Notes under the pieces: generated by a model
Told to the model about the DNA's origin: nothing
Database searches by the model: none
What the model saw: the letters and a program-made list of their open reading frames with translations, nothing else
Assembly: GCA_046290435.1 (NCBI GenBank)
Contig: JBKAGO010000041.1
Coordinates: 62,001-126,000 of the forward strand
Length of the DNA: 64,000 bases
From: CAVQUE01 sp046290435
GTDB taxonomy: Bacteria; Actinomycetota; Acidimicrobiia; Acidimicrobiales; UBA8592
Reading direction: 5' to 3'
Translations under genes and position numbers: made by a program
Shown here: positions 15,144 through 24,248 of the stretch, one piece after another
Layout: the number at the start of each line of letters is the position of its first letter
Position numbering within the stretch: position 1 is the first letter of the stretch

Positions 15144-16541
15144 ATGGCCGAGATCACCTACGACGAATGGATGAGCGAGAGCGACGCGTTGCTCTGGCAC
15201 ATCGAACGCGATCCCGTGCTGCGCTCGACGGTGACCTCGGTGTGGCTGTTCGAGTCGTCTCTCGATCGGGCCCGTGTCGACGATGTCGTCGAGCGGATGC
15301 TCACGACCTTGCCGCGCCTGCGCCAGCGGGTGGTCGACGATCTCCCCGGCGTCGGCGCGCCCCGCTGGGAGTTCGATCCGGCGATGGATCTGGGCCTGCA
15401 CTACCGCTGGATACGCCTCAGCGGCGCTCGCCCGACCTTCGACGACGTGCTCGCTCATGCGGCCAACGAGGCCGCACGGGCCTTCGACAAGGACCGGCCG
15501 CTGTGGGAGCTGACCGTTGTGGACAAGGTCGCAGGGAAGCGGTCGGCGCTGATCTTCAAGGTGCATCACGCCATCGCCGACGGCATGGGCATGGTGCGGA
15601 TGCTCGAGCAGATGGTCGATCTCGGGCCCGAACCGACCGAACGCCCGGCGGTCGTCGCCGCAGCCGACCGGGCGGCTTCGACGACACCCGCGGCGGGCCG
15701 GGCGCTCGGTCATCGCCTGGCCACCGACACGCGCACCGGCATCCGGGCCACCAAGGCATCGCTGCGGGCCGCAGCCGCACTGGCACGCGACCCGGTCGGG
15801 GCCGTGCGCGACGCCCGCACCAACGCCGCCTCGGTGGCTCGGGTGGTCAAGCCGGCTGCGACACCGCTCAGCCCGGTGATGACCGGCCGGTCGATGTCGC
15901 TGCGCTTCCGCACTGCCACGGCGTCGGTCGATGCGATGCGGGCTGCGGGCCACACCGTCGACGGTCGCCTCAACGATGCGTTCATCGCTTCGCTGTTGAG
16001 CGGGCTCGATCGCTACCACCGGGCGATGGGGACGCCGGCCCACGAGGTCCGTCTGCACATGCCGGTCAGCGTGCGGGGCGGCGATTCGGAGGCGGCGGCG
16101 GGCAACCAGTTCGTGCCCACCCGCATGGTGCTGCCTCTCGGTGCGGTCGACCCCGCCGCTCGTCTGCGCGAGGTGCACGAGCTCTTGCGCGACGTGCGGG
16201 CCGAGCCGGCCCTGCCCCACGTCAACGACATCTCCGGTGCCATCAGCCGCCTGGGCCTCGGGGCATCGGTCAACGTCCTCGGTGCGATGATGAAGGGCTG
16301 CGACATCACCGCCTCGAACGTTCCGGGCCCGCCGTTCCCGGTGTGGGTCGCCGGGGCCCGGGTGGAGCGGTTCTTCGCCTACGGGCCGCCCGCGGGTTCC
16401 GCCCTCAACGTCACGGTGTTCAGCTACGACGGCACGCTGCACTACGGCATCAACATCGACCCCGCTGCGGTGACGGACCCCGACCTGTTGGTGCGGTGCA
16501 TCAACGAGGGCGTCGACGAGGTGACCGCCCTGGCGGGCTGA
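15144..16541 (+). CDS. WS/DGAT family acyltransferase, second paralogue
   Basis: A 465-residue protein with HHxxxDG as HHAIADG at 141-147, the PLWEL block before it, and ITASNVPGPPFPVWVAGARV in the C-terminal half. It is only distantly similar to the divergent neighbour, with more Ala/Arg between the two lobes (about residues 170-250). The role should again be storage-lipid acylation, possibly with a different acyl acceptor. GGGGAGGGCCC precedes the ATG at 15144. The shared intergenic region could control both genes together. Confidence 0.92.
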   Translation: MAEITYDEWMSESDALLWHIERDPVLRSTVTSVWLFESSLDRARVDDVVERMLTTLPRLRQRVVDDLPGVGAPRWEFDPAMDLGLHYRWIRLSGARPTFDDVLAHAANEAARAFDKDRPLWELTVVDKVAGKRSALIFKVHHAIADGMGMVRMLEQMVDLGPEPTERPAVVAAADRAASTTPAAGRALGHRLATDTRTGIRATKASLRAAAALARDPVGAVRDARTNAASVARVVKPAATPLSPVMTGRSMSLRFRTATASVDAMRAAGHTVDGRLNDAFIASLLSGLDRYHRAMGTPAHEVRLHMPVSVRGGDSEAAAGNQFVPTRMVLPLGAVDPAARLREVHELLRDVRAEPALPHVNDISGAISRLGLGASVNVLGAMMKGCDITASNVPGPPFPVWVAGARVERFFAYGPPAGSALNVTVFSYDGTLHYGINIDPAAVTDPDLLVRCINEGVDEVTALAG

Positions 16542-16630
16542 CGACGCAGGGCCCGGCGCAGCCCGTCGAGCCGGGCGACCGACGAGCACGGAGTGCGCGG
16601 AGCACTGGGCCGATCAGACCCTTGCGATAT

Positions 16631-16646
16631 TACCGCTATTACGGTA
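16631..16646 (+). promoter_or_regulatory. Inverted repeat upstream of tauE-like gene
   Basis: TACCG-N6-CGGTA in an AT-rich pocket (gatattaccgctattacgg) 14 bases before the ATG. It is a candidate operator for the nearby Rrf2 regulator. A ribosome-binding site AGAGGG follows. Confidence 0.4.
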
Positions 16647-16659
16647 GGAATTAGAGGGT

Positions 16660-17592
16660 ATGGAAGAACTCCTCCTCGTCGCCCTCGCAGGCTTCTGCGC
16701 CGCCGTGGTCGACGGAGCCCTCGGCATGGGCTTCGGGCCCACGTCGTCGACCATCTTGTTGAGCAGCGGCCTCAGCCCTGCAGCTGCGTCGACAACGGTC
16801 AACCTGGCCAAGGTCGTCACCGGCTTCGCAGGCGCCGTCGCCCACTGGCGCTTCTCCAACATCGACCACAAGCTGGTGCTGCGCCTGGCCGGTCCCGGCG
16901 TCGTCGGCGCCGCACTGGGTGCCACCGTGCTGGCCCGCGTCGACGGTGACGCCATCCGGCCCCTGCTCGCGCTGTTGCTGCTCGTCATCGGTGTGCGCAT
17001 CCTGCTTCGTTTCAGCCGCCGCGTGGTCGCCCGCAGCGCAGATCCCGCCCCCGACGTCGACGCAGCCGTCGAGGCCGGTCCGGGCCCCGACCCGGTGGGC
17101 GCAGGCGCCGAGGGGCCGGGCGTGAGCGTCGCCGCCGGCATCGGCGGGGTCACCAACGGCCTCGTCGGCGCGTGGGGCCCGGTCGTCACGCCCGTGCTGA
17201 TGCACCGCGGCGTCCCGCCCCGGTACGCGATCGGCTCGGTCAACACCGCCGAGGTCGCAGTGGCCGTCGTCGCCGCGGGTTCGCTGCTGTCGTCGGGCAA
17301 CGGCGCCGGCCTCGATCTCGGCATCGTGGCCGCCATGCTCGCCGGTGGCCTGGTCGGCGCGCCGCTGGCGGCAGGCGTGGTGCGCTACATCCCTGCCCGG
17401 GTCCTGGGCCTCGCGTGCGCAGCGCTGCTCATGATCACCCAGACCCACGCGCTGGTCGGTGGCGGTCACGTGCCCGTCCCCGGATGGGTGGCCTACCCCG
17501 TCATCGCGGTCGTCGTGGCCGTTGCGGCGCTGCGCCCCCGGCTCGAGCAGCGACGGACGCCGGCTGCCGCCGAATCGGTCGGGTCGCGCTGA
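16660..17592 (+). CDS. TauE/SafE family sulfite/organosulfonate exporter
   Basis: A 310-residue membrane protein with about eight hydrophobic helices in two inverted halves. The repeats begin FCAAVVDGALGMGFGPTSST and GIGGVTNGLVGAWGPVVTPV, the diagnostic TauE/SafE (DUF81) signature. It should export or exchange a sulfur-containing anion such as sulfite. An acidic linker (about 128-145) joins the halves. It converges on an Rrf2 regulator with only 12 bases between stops, and a TACCG/CGGTA site lies in its promoter; control by that regulator is an inference. Confidence 0.88.
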   Translation: MEELLLVALAGFCAAVVDGALGMGFGPTSSTILLSSGLSPAAASTTVNLAKVVTGFAGAVAHWRFSNIDHKLVLRLAGPGVVGAALGATVLARVDGDAIRPLLALLLLVIGVRILLRFSRRVVARSADPAPDVDAAVEAGPGPDPVGAGAEGPGVSVAAGIGGVTNGLVGAWGPVVTPVLMHRGVPPRYAIGSVNTAEVAVAVVAAGSLLSSGNGAGLDLGIVAAMLAGGLVGAPLAAGVVRYIPARVLGLACAALLMITQTHALVGGGHVPVPGWVAYPVIAVVVAVAALRPRLEQRRTPAAAESVGSR

Positions 17593-17610
17593 GGTCGCCC
17601 GACCTCAGCG
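17587..17610. terminator. Perfect hairpin over both convergent stop codons
   Basis: CGCTGAGGTC, loop gccc, GACCTCAGCG. The 10-bp arms contain the stop codons of the tauE-like gene (17590-17592) and of the Rrf2 gene (17605-17607). It is likely a shared bidirectional terminator. Confidence 0.75.
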
Positions 17611-18057
17611 GGGCTCCCACGAATCGGGATCGTCCACCAGGCGCGCGACGGGTTCGGGCCAGTCCCCGCTGCCGATGTCGTCGATGGTGACCGACTCCAT
17701 CACCTGACGCACAGCAGCCCGCAACCCGATCCACAGGTCCGGCAGGTGCCGACTGGAGCCGTCGTAGCGGACGTTCTCGGGACGCTGGCCCTGCACCAGG
17801 GCCAAGGGCCCGTCGACCGCCCGTGACACCTCCGCCACGGTGATCTCGCTCGCCGGCCGCCCCAGCGTGTAGCCGCCGGACGCCCCGCGCTGGCCGACGA
17901 CCAGACCTGCCTGACGCAGGCGGGAGAGCACCGCCTCGAGGTACCGAGGGGGAATCTGCTGGGCCGTGGCCAACTCGTCACGGGTGAGGCGCCCGTCGTG
18001 GGCGGCCAACTCGACCAGAGCACGCACCGCGTAGTCGACCTTGGCCGTGACCTGCAT
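17605..18057 (-). CDS. Rrf2-family transcriptional regulator
   Basis: A 150-residue protein with the Rrf2 winged helix: TAKVDYAVRALVELAAHDG, IPPRYLEAVLSRLRQAGLV and GQRGASGGYTLGRPASEITV. It contains no cysteine at all, so it cannot carry the Fe-S cluster of IscR or NsrR. It belongs with cluster-free members such as CymR-type sulfur regulators. Facing a sulfite-exporter gene suggests a sulfur role. The start at 18057 (MQVTAKVDYA) is the conserved family N-terminus; longer frames add non-conserved sequence. Confidence 0.88.
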   Translation of the reverse strand: MQVTAKVDYAVRALVELAAHDGRLTRDELATAQQIPPRYLEAVLSRLRQAGLVVGQRGASGGYTLGRPASEITVAEVSRAVDGPLALVQGQRPENVRYDGSSRHLPDLWIGLRAAVRQVMESVTIDDIGSGDWPEPVARLVDDPDSWEPR

Positions 18058-18167
18058 GGACGCATTGTTGTCGACCCGGCCGCGGGTCCGAAATCCTCGA
18101 ACACGGCACGGGGTCGAGATCGGGTGCCGACGAGCCGAAAATCGCCCGAGGTCCGCGATGGACGGCA

Positions 18168-18173
18168 GTAGCG
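18168..18173 (+). promoter_or_regulatory. Leaderless -10 element of the ABC exporter pair
   Basis: TAGCGT, 8 bases (cgaggcaa), ATG at 18182. No Shine-Dalgarno sequence is present. Confidence 0.45.
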
Positions 18174-18181
18174 TCGAGGCA

Positions 18182-19975
18182 ATGTCGGTCAGCGTGATGC
18201 CGGGGTCACACTGGGACTTCATCACGTCCCTCGTCCGCCCTCACCGCCGGGCGTTCGCCGTCTACGGGCTCATCCTGGCGGTCGCCACGGCGCTGCCCAT
18301 CATCGGATCGCTGCTGCTCGCCCGCTTCGTCGAGCAGATCGTCGCCGGCGCCGACCTGGCCGCCGTGGCGCCCCTCGGCCTCGGCTATTCGGGGGTGGCG
18401 GTGCTCAGCGCCATCGTCGAGGTGCTCGTCACGTGGAGATCGACCGAGCTCGCCTGGCGGGTCACCAACGGGCTGCGCCACGACCTGGCCGGCTCGGTCC
18501 TCGAGGCCGACCTGGCCTTCCATCGCGATCGCACCCCGGGCGAGCTGCTGACCCGTTGCGATGCCGATGTCACCGCGCTGACCGTCTTCTTGTCGTCGGT
18601 GGTCGCACGGGTGGTCGGCATCGCGTTGCTCGCCGTGACCAGCGCCGTGGTGCTCGCATTCGTCGAGCCCCGCCTCGCTCCCGTCCTGGTCATCGGCTAC
18701 ACGATCCTGGGCTGGACCATGTGGCGCGTGCGGGACCTGTCGGCCGATGCCGTCGTGGCCGAGCGCACCGTCGACGCCGAGATGAGCTCGGTGGCAGAGC
18801 AGTACCTCTCGGGCGCGGAGGACGTCGCTGCACTCGGCGCCGGCGCCCACGGGCTCCGTCGCTGGGCCGGGCCCGCAGCCCGCCTCGTCGACGCCACCGG
18901 CGAGCGCGTCCGCTACGAGATGCGGGTCCAGGGCATCATCAAGTCGGTCATCGCGATGGTGACGGTTTCCGTCCTCGCCGTGGGCGCAGTGGGGCTCGCC
19001 GGCGGCTGGGTGGGCATCGCCGGGGTGGTGCTGGCCTTTCGGCTGGTCCAGATCGTGCGCACACCCGTCGAGCACCTCACCTGGCGGCTCGAGGAGTCCC
19101 AGGGTGTCGCCGGCGCCGCCCGCCGGATCATCGACCTCATCGCCGAACGGCGAATCGTCGCGGCCGGAAGCGACGTGCTGGCCTCCGGCGGACTCGACAT
19201 CGCCTTCGATGACGTCAGCCTCGTCTACGACGATGCCGACGACGGCGTCGCAGCGGTCCGTTCGCTGAACCTGCACCTGCCACCGGGCCGGGTCCTCGGT
19301 CTGGTGGGACGAACCGGCTCGGGCAAGACCACCGTCGCCCGCATGGTCCTGCGGCTGGTGGCCCCCACCGACGGCACGCTCCGCATCGGCGGCGTCGACG
19401 TCGCCGGCCTCGACGACGACGCCTTCCGCGAACGGGTCGTCGCCATCCCCCAGGACGTCCAGCTGTTCCCCGGGACGGTGCGCGACAACGTCACGATGTT
19501 CGCCGAGGTGACCGACGACCGGGTGGTCGCGGCACTGCGCGATGCGGGGCTCGGCTCCTGGCTCGTCGAACTCCCCGCCGGACTCGACACCGTGCTGGCC
19601 GCCGACGGGCGAACCGCCGGTGCCGACATCCGCGGCGCGGTCCGTACCGGCATGTCGGCCGGTCAGGCCCAGCTGCTGGCCATCGCCCGGGCACTGCTGC
19701 GCGCCCCGGACGTGGTGGTGCTCGACGAGGCAACCTCCCGCGTCGACCCCGCCACCCAGGCCGCGATCGGCGAGGCGTGCAGCCGCCTCGTCGCAGGCCG
19801 GACGGCGCTGATCATCGCGCACCGCCTCGAGACCCTGGACATCTGTGACGACATCGCCGTCCTCGAGGGCGGTCACATCATCGAGTTCGGCGCCCGCGTC
19901 GACCTGGCCGCCGATCCGACGACGCACTACGCGCGCCTCCGCTCGATCGGCGGCGACGCCGAGGAGCTGGCATGA
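18182..19975 (+). CDS. ABC exporter half-transporter A (permease plus ATPase)
   Basis: A 597-residue type IV exporter: six membrane helices in about 20-300 and a nucleotide-binding domain in 340-597. Walker A is GRTGSGKT (376-383), Q-loop Q424, Walker B VVVLDE (catalytic Glu516) and switch His547 (AHRLET). The ABC signature is degenerate: MSAGQ at 491-495 instead of LSGGQ. The next gene has the complementary defects, so the pair should be an obligate heterodimer with one working ATP site. It overlaps gene B by 4 bases (ATGA). The substrate is unknown; peptides, lipids or drugs are all possible. Confidence 0.9.
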   Translation: MSVSVMPGSHWDFITSLVRPHRRAFAVYGLILAVATALPIIGSLLLARFVEQIVAGADLAAVAPLGLGYSGVAVLSAIVEVLVTWRSTELAWRVTNGLRHDLAGSVLEADLAFHRDRTPGELLTRCDADVTALTVFLSSVVARVVGIALLAVTSAVVLAFVEPRLAPVLVIGYTILGWTMWRVRDLSADAVVAERTVDAEMSSVAEQYLSGAEDVAALGAGAHGLRRWAGPAARLVDATGERVRYEMRVQGIIKSVIAMVTVSVLAVGAVGLAGGWVGIAGVVLAFRLVQIVRTPVEHLTWRLEESQGVAGAARRIIDLIAERRIVAAGSDVLASGGLDIAFDDVSLVYDDADDGVAAVRSLNLHLPPGRVLGLVGRTGSGKTTVARMVLRLVAPTDGTLRIGGVDVAGLDDDAFRERVVAIPQDVQLFPGTVRDNVTMFAEVTDDRVVAALRDAGLGSWLVELPAGLDTVLAADGRTAGADIRGAVRTGMSAGQAQLLAIARALLRAPDVVVLDEATSRVDPATQAAIGEACSRLVAGRTALIIAHRLETLDICDDIAVLEGGHIIEFGARVDLAADPTTHYARLRSIGGDAEELA

Positions 19976-21696
19976 CCGCCACCTCGTCGTCGCCCACCCC
20001 GTCGTCGACCCCGCCGTCGCCTGCACCGCCACGACGCCGCATGCATGGCGAACGGCGCGTCGTCAACGCCGCGAACTTCCGGGCCCGGACCTATTGGCTC
20101 GGCACGGCGGGCTGGATCGCCTACTTCGGGTCGCCGATCGTGCCGGGCTGGCTGATCGGCGCCATCTTCGACGAGTTCCAGCGCAACGGCGCCAGCCGGC
20201 GGGCCGTGTTCCTGATCGTCGCCCTGGCGGTCGCGGAGCTGGCGATCATCTGGGGTATAGCCATCGCGCACCGCACCTACATGCGGGGGCTCGAGAGCTC
20301 GAAGGCATTGATCCGGGCCAACGTGCTCGACGCGCAGTTCGCCAGCGGCGGCGCCCGGTCGGGCCCGCGCGACGTGCCGGTGGGCGACGTCCTCGTTCGC
20401 CTGCGCGACGACCCCTACGACATGATGTTCCTGCTCGACAACTGGGTCGATCTCGCCGGTGCGGTCCTGTACGGCTCCGCGGCTACATACTTCCTGATCC
20501 GGATCGACCCGTGGGCCGCGTTCGCCGGCATCGCGCCGTTGCTGCTGCTCGGGCTGGGGAACCGGGTGATCGCCCACCGGGCCCGGCTCTACCGGGCGCG
20601 GGCCAGGGACGCGTCGAGCGAGGTCAGCGACTTCCTGTCGGCCACGTTCGAGGCGTCGCTGACGGTCAAGGTCACCGGCGCGCGGCGCCCCGTGCTCGAT
20701 CGCCTGGACCGTCTCAACGCCCGCCGCAGCGGCACCGCGGTGACCGACGGCGTGTGGAACAACCTGATCTGGACCATCAACGGGACGCTCGCCGACGTGT
20801 TCGTCGGGGTGGCCGTCGTCGTCGCGGCCCGGGGGCCGCTGACCGCGGGCGAGGTCACGCTGTTCGTCACCTACCTGGTGGGCATGACGTGGCTGCCGAT
20901 GCGTCTCGGCGGCCTGGTGGCCGGGCGGCGCCACTACGACGTGTCGGCCGGGCGCCTCGGCGACCTGCTGGCCGTGCCCGAGGGTGCCACGAGCGACGAT
21001 CACCTGGTGTCGCATCGCCCCCTGCCGGTCCTGGGAGGCCCCACGCCGCCTGCACCCGAACGGGCGGCCCGGGTGCCTCTCGAGCGTCTCGAGGTCGTCG
21101 GTCTCACCATCGCCGAACGGGGCCTGCACGACGTGCATCTGGAGGTCGGGCGGGGCGAGCTTGTGGTCGTGCGCGGACCGGTGGGCGCGGGCAAGACGTC
21201 GCTGCTGCGGGCCATCATCGGGCTGGTCGCCATCGACGCCGGCGAGGTCCGCTGGAACGGCACCGCCATCGCCGACCGGGCGGCGTTCTTCGTGCCGCCC
21301 CAGTGCGCCCACGTCGCCCAGGTCCCGCGCCTGTTCGCCGAGTCCCTGGCCGACAATCTTCGGCTCGGCCACGATCTGAGCGACGCCGACGTGGCGGCCG
21401 GTATCAACCTGGCGGCGTTCGATCGCGACGTGGCAGACCTGCCCGAGGGGCTCGACACCGTCGTCGGCGCCCGCGGCGTGCGCCTCAGCGGCGGCCAGGT
21501 CCAACGCGCTGCAGGAGCACGGGCGATGGCGCACCGGCCCGAGCTGCTGGTCCTCGACGACCTCACCAGCGCCCTCGACGTCGACACCGAGCTGCTCATG
21601 TGGGAGCGCCTGGCCGCGTCGGGCTTCACCGTGCTGGCGGCGTCGAACCGGCCGGTCGCGCTGGCCCGCGCCGACCGGGTGATCGACCTCGGGTGA
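19972..21696 (+). CDS. ABC exporter half-transporter B with degenerate ATPase site
   Basis: A 574-residue partner of the preceding protein. A Ser/Pro-rich N-terminal tail (1-22) precedes six membrane helices. The ATPase domain has Walker A GPVGAGKT (402-409), Q450 and a canonical signature LSGGQ (505-509). The Glu after Walker B is Asp530 (LLVLDDLTS) and the switch His is Asn559 (AASNR). It therefore supplies a good signature to partner A's catalytic site but cannot complete hydrolysis in its own. This is the TM287/288 or TAP-like asymmetric design. Confidence 0.9.
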   Translation: MTATSSSPTPSSTPPSPAPPRRRMHGERRVVNAANFRARTYWLGTAGWIAYFGSPIVPGWLIGAIFDEFQRNGASRRAVFLIVALAVAELAIIWGIAIAHRTYMRGLESSKALIRANVLDAQFASGGARSGPRDVPVGDVLVRLRDDPYDMMFLLDNWVDLAGAVLYGSAATYFLIRIDPWAAFAGIAPLLLLGLGNRVIAHRARLYRARARDASSEVSDFLSATFEASLTVKVTGARRPVLDRLDRLNARRSGTAVTDGVWNNLIWTINGTLADVFVGVAVVVAARGPLTAGEVTLFVTYLVGMTWLPMRLGGLVAGRRHYDVSAGRLGDLLAVPEGATSDDHLVSHRPLPVLGGPTPPAPERAARVPLERLEVVGLTIAERGLHDVHLEVGRGELVVVRGPVGAGKTSLLRAIIGLVAIDAGEVRWNGTAIADRAAFFVPPQCAHVAQVPRLFAESLADNLRLGHDLSDADVAAGINLAAFDRDVADLPEGLDTVVGARGVRLSGGQVQRAAGARAMAHRPELLVLDDLTSALDVDTELLMWERLAASGFTVLAASNRPVALARADRVIDLG

Positions 21697-21706
21697 GGAC
21701 CCCTGG

Positions 21707-22687
21707 TCAGAGCCAGCCGACGCGGCGGAACCTGCGGTACAGCCCGACACAGATGACCAGCATCGCGGCGACCACCAGCGGGTAGCCGGCTCGACTGTCG
21801 AGCTCGGGCATGTGCTCGAAGTTCATCCCGTAGATCCCGGCGATCATCGTCGGCACCGCGGCGATGGCCACCCAGGCCGAGATGCGACGCATGTCCTCGT
21901 TCTGGCGGAGGCTCATCTGGCTCGAGTGCGCGGCGAGCGCTGCGCCGATGACCTCGCGGATGCTCTGGAGCTGGTCGTCCTGGCGCAGGAGGTGATCGTG
22001 GACGTCGCGGTAGTAGGGGGCCCAGCGCTCTCCGCCGGCGAGGAGCGGATCGGCGCGGATGTGCTCGAGCGCCGTCACCAGCGGGTGGATCGCCCGATGG
22101 AGTTGCAGGACCTCGCGCTGCAGGAAGTACATGCGCTCGATCAGCTGGCTGCGGTCGCCGGTCTGGTGGTCGGAGAAGACGTCGAGTTCGATCTCGTTGA
22201 CGTCGTCGTCGAGGCCGACGAGGCAGTCGTGATAGCGGTCGACGACCTCGTCGATGACGGCGTGCAGCACGGCGACGGGACCCTCGGCGAGGGTCTCGGG
22301 ATCGGCCTCGAGTCGGGCACGGACGCCACCGAGGGGCACGGGTTCGCCCCGCCGGATCACCACGACGGCGTTGGGCTTGCAGAAGATCTGGATCTCGCCG
22401 AAATCGACGCGCTCCTCGTCGTCGATGTAGCGGGCGGACCGCAGCACGACGAACATCACGTCGCCGTAGCGTTCGGCCTTCGGTCGTTGCTTGGCCTTGA
22501 TGGCGTCCTCGACGGCGAGCGGGTGCAGGTCGAACACCTCGGCGATGGTGTCGATCTCGGTGGGTCGGGGGTCGTGGAGGCCGGCCCAGACGAAGGTGTG
22601 GTCGTCGTCGGTGCCGGCGCCGAGCGAGGCCAGGTCGCCGGTGGATCCTCGCACACCGCGTCGGTAGCGGGCAGCGTCGATCAGCAT
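21707..22687 (-). CDS. corA: CorA-family magnesium/cobalt transporter
   Basis: A 326-residue protein with the CorA architecture. A soluble alpha/beta N-domain is followed by a long helix (VLQLHRAIHPLVTALEHI, RDVHDHLLRQDDQLQSIREV). Two membrane helices near the C-terminus are separated by IYGMNFEHMPELD, which contains the selectivity signature GMN. It forms a pentameric Mg2+ channel in the inner membrane. GGGAGGG precedes the ATG at 22687, with TAGTCT about 35 bases upstream as a probable -10. It converges on the ABC pair with 10 bases between stops. Confidence 0.94.
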   Translation of the reverse strand: MLIDAARYRRGVRGSTGDLASLGAGTDDDHTFVWAGLHDPRPTEIDTIAEVFDLHPLAVEDAIKAKQRPKAERYGDVMFVVLRSARYIDDEERVDFGEIQIFCKPNAVVVIRRGEPVPLGGVRARLEADPETLAEGPVAVLHAVIDEVVDRYHDCLVGLDDDVNEIELDVFSDHQTGDRSQLIERMYFLQREVLQLHRAIHPLVTALEHIRADPLLAGGERWAPYYRDVHDHLLRQDDQLQSIREVIGAALAAHSSQMSLRQNEDMRRISAWVAIAAVPTMIAGIYGMNFEHMPELDSRAGYPLVVAAMLVICVGLYRRFRRVGWL

Positions 22688-22845
22688 GGGTGACCCTCCC
22701 GGTCCGAGGTGCTGCTCAGACTACGCCAGGCGGTCGGACCGGCCCTCGGTCAGCTCCTCACCCAGGCGCGCGCCCAGTGGTCTCGGCCGACGGCCGGCGG
22801 CGGCGCCGTTAGTCTCGCCTGGTCACGACCCGACGAGGAGCACCG

Positions 22846-23250
22846 ATGGCCACGTTTCTGGCGAAGATCACCATCTACGAAGGCAGAGAAGCCGAGTTCG
22901 AAGACGTCGCGCGGATGATGTACGAGGCCACGCATCGCACCGAGCCGAAGTGCCGACGCTACGAGTACTGGCGTGGTGCCGAGCCCAGGTCGTACTACTG
23001 CCTCGAGTCCTTCGACGACTACCTGGGTTTCATGGAGCACCAGACGAGCGACCATCACGAGGCTCCCGACTTCGGGTCGTTGCTGGAGTCGATCGAGCTC
23101 GAATGGGTCGACCCCATCGAGGGTGCGGCGGACCTCGTGCCCACCGAGGCACAGGAGGTTCCCGCCGACGCCGACGAGCTGATGCACCGGTACGCGGCGT
23201 CGCATCCGCCGATCGTCCAGGCCTGGTGGCAGGCGTTGCGCTCCCGCTGA
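22846..23250 (+). CDS. Antibiotic-biosynthesis-monooxygenase (ABM) fold protein
   Basis: A 134-residue dimeric alpha/beta-barrel protein. ATFLAKITIYEGREAEFEDV, TEPKCRRYEYWRG and YYCLESFDDYLGFMEHQTSD follow the ABM pattern of strand-helix-strand. Family members are cofactor-free oxygenases or simply small binding proteins; no catalytic claim can be made here. The C-terminal 40 residues extend beyond the domain. A CGAGGAGC ribosome-binding site and a TAGTCT box at 22810-22815 support the start. Confidence 0.75.
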   Translation: MATFLAKITIYEGREAEFEDVARMMYEATHRTEPKCRRYEYWRGAEPRSYYCLESFDDYLGFMEHQTSDHHEAPDFGSLLESIELEWVDPIEGAADLVPTEAQEVPADADELMHRYAASHPPIVQAWWQALRSR

Positions 23251-23273
23251 CGACCGGGCTGCGACGACGGCGC

Positions 23274-24182
23274 TCAGCTGCGGTCGCCGGCGGCGGTGGC
23301 GAGGTCGTGGGGGCCCGAGCCCGGATAGCCCTTGGCGTCGCGGATGGCTCGACCCCAGGCGGCCAGCCGCTCGAGGACCATGGGCAGGTCGTCGCCGATC
23401 GCAGCGAGCACCGGTGCCAGCGGACGGTCGGTGTCCACCTCGATCTGTTCGCGTGTGGCCCGGCCGGCGTCGGTGAAGTCCCCGGCGTCGTCGAGCAGGC
23501 CCCGGCTGCGGAGGCGTTCCTCGGCGGCGTCGAAGGCCGCGTCGCTCCAGGCGCGGGTGCGGGTGTAGGTACGCAGCGGCAGACCCCAGTAGCGCTCGGT
23601 GAGCAGGCCGATCTCGACGGCATCGAGGCCGGCGTGGACCCAGGCGATCGTGTGGGAGTCGCCGCGGAACTCGCGCAGCAGGTCGCCGTGGCGCCACAGC
23701 GCGCCGAGGGGATGGTCGGGCACGGGCAGTGATTGCACGCCCGCGGCGAGGGGTCGCCCGACGGTGGCCAGGCCGTCGACGGCCCGGGCGAGGGCGGCCG
23801 TGACCGGCGCGAGGCCGTCCGGTTGGGGACCGAGGACCCGTTCGAGCTGGCCCAGCGCGCCCTCGTCGCGTGCTGCGCAGACCGTGGCTGCGTCGGTGAT
23901 CTGCCGGCCGCGGGCGACAGAGCGAACGACAACGTTCGGCTCGAAGACGGCGAAGGCGGCGGCCACGACGGTGCCGGGGACCTGGCCCATCACCGAGCCC
24001 CGGCTGGTGAAGTAGGCCACGCCCTCGGGCGCCATCACGCCGTTGATCTCGCCGGGTGAGGGGTCGAAGCCCAGCACCTCGTAGGCCCGGTGGGCCTCGG
24101 GGGCGAAGTACACCCCGCCGATCACGGGTTCGAGCGCCCCGCCGAGCCGCCTCGCCGCCGTCGTCGCATCCACGGTGTCCAT
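23274..24182 (-). CDS. SCO6745-family protein of unknown function
   Basis: A 302-residue protein. ALEPVIGGVYFAPEAHRAYE, EGVAYFTSRGSVMGQVPG and AVFEPNVVVRSV match a family widespread in actinobacteria and named after SCO6745. The C-terminal half (about 215-290) looks like a winged-helix fold (RLRSRGLLDDAGDFTDAGRA). No enzymatic residues are known to me. GTG at 24200 would add six residues; the ATG is kept because it has GAGAGA at a normal distance. It lies downstream of and on the same strand as a TetR gene, 66 bases away. Confidence 0.65.
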   Translation of the reverse strand: MDTVDATTAARRLGGALEPVIGGVYFAPEAHRAYEVLGFDPSPGEINGVMAPEGVAYFTSRGSVMGQVPGTVVAAAFAVFEPNVVVRSVARGRQITDAATVCAARDEGALGQLERVLGPQPDGLAPVTAALARAVDGLATVGRPLAAGVQSLPVPDHPLGALWRHGDLLREFRGDSHTIAWVHAGLDAVEIGLLTERYWGLPLRTYTRTRAWSDAAFDAAEERLRSRGLLDDAGDFTDAGRATREQIEVDTDRPLAPVLAAIGDDLPMVLERLAAWGRAIRDAKGYPGSGPHDLATAAGDRS

Positions 24183-24248
24183 GGCCGGGGATTCTCTCAC
24201 GCCGCCGTCGACGCGGGCATCGGTGCCGGCACCGGCACCGGCAGAGCC

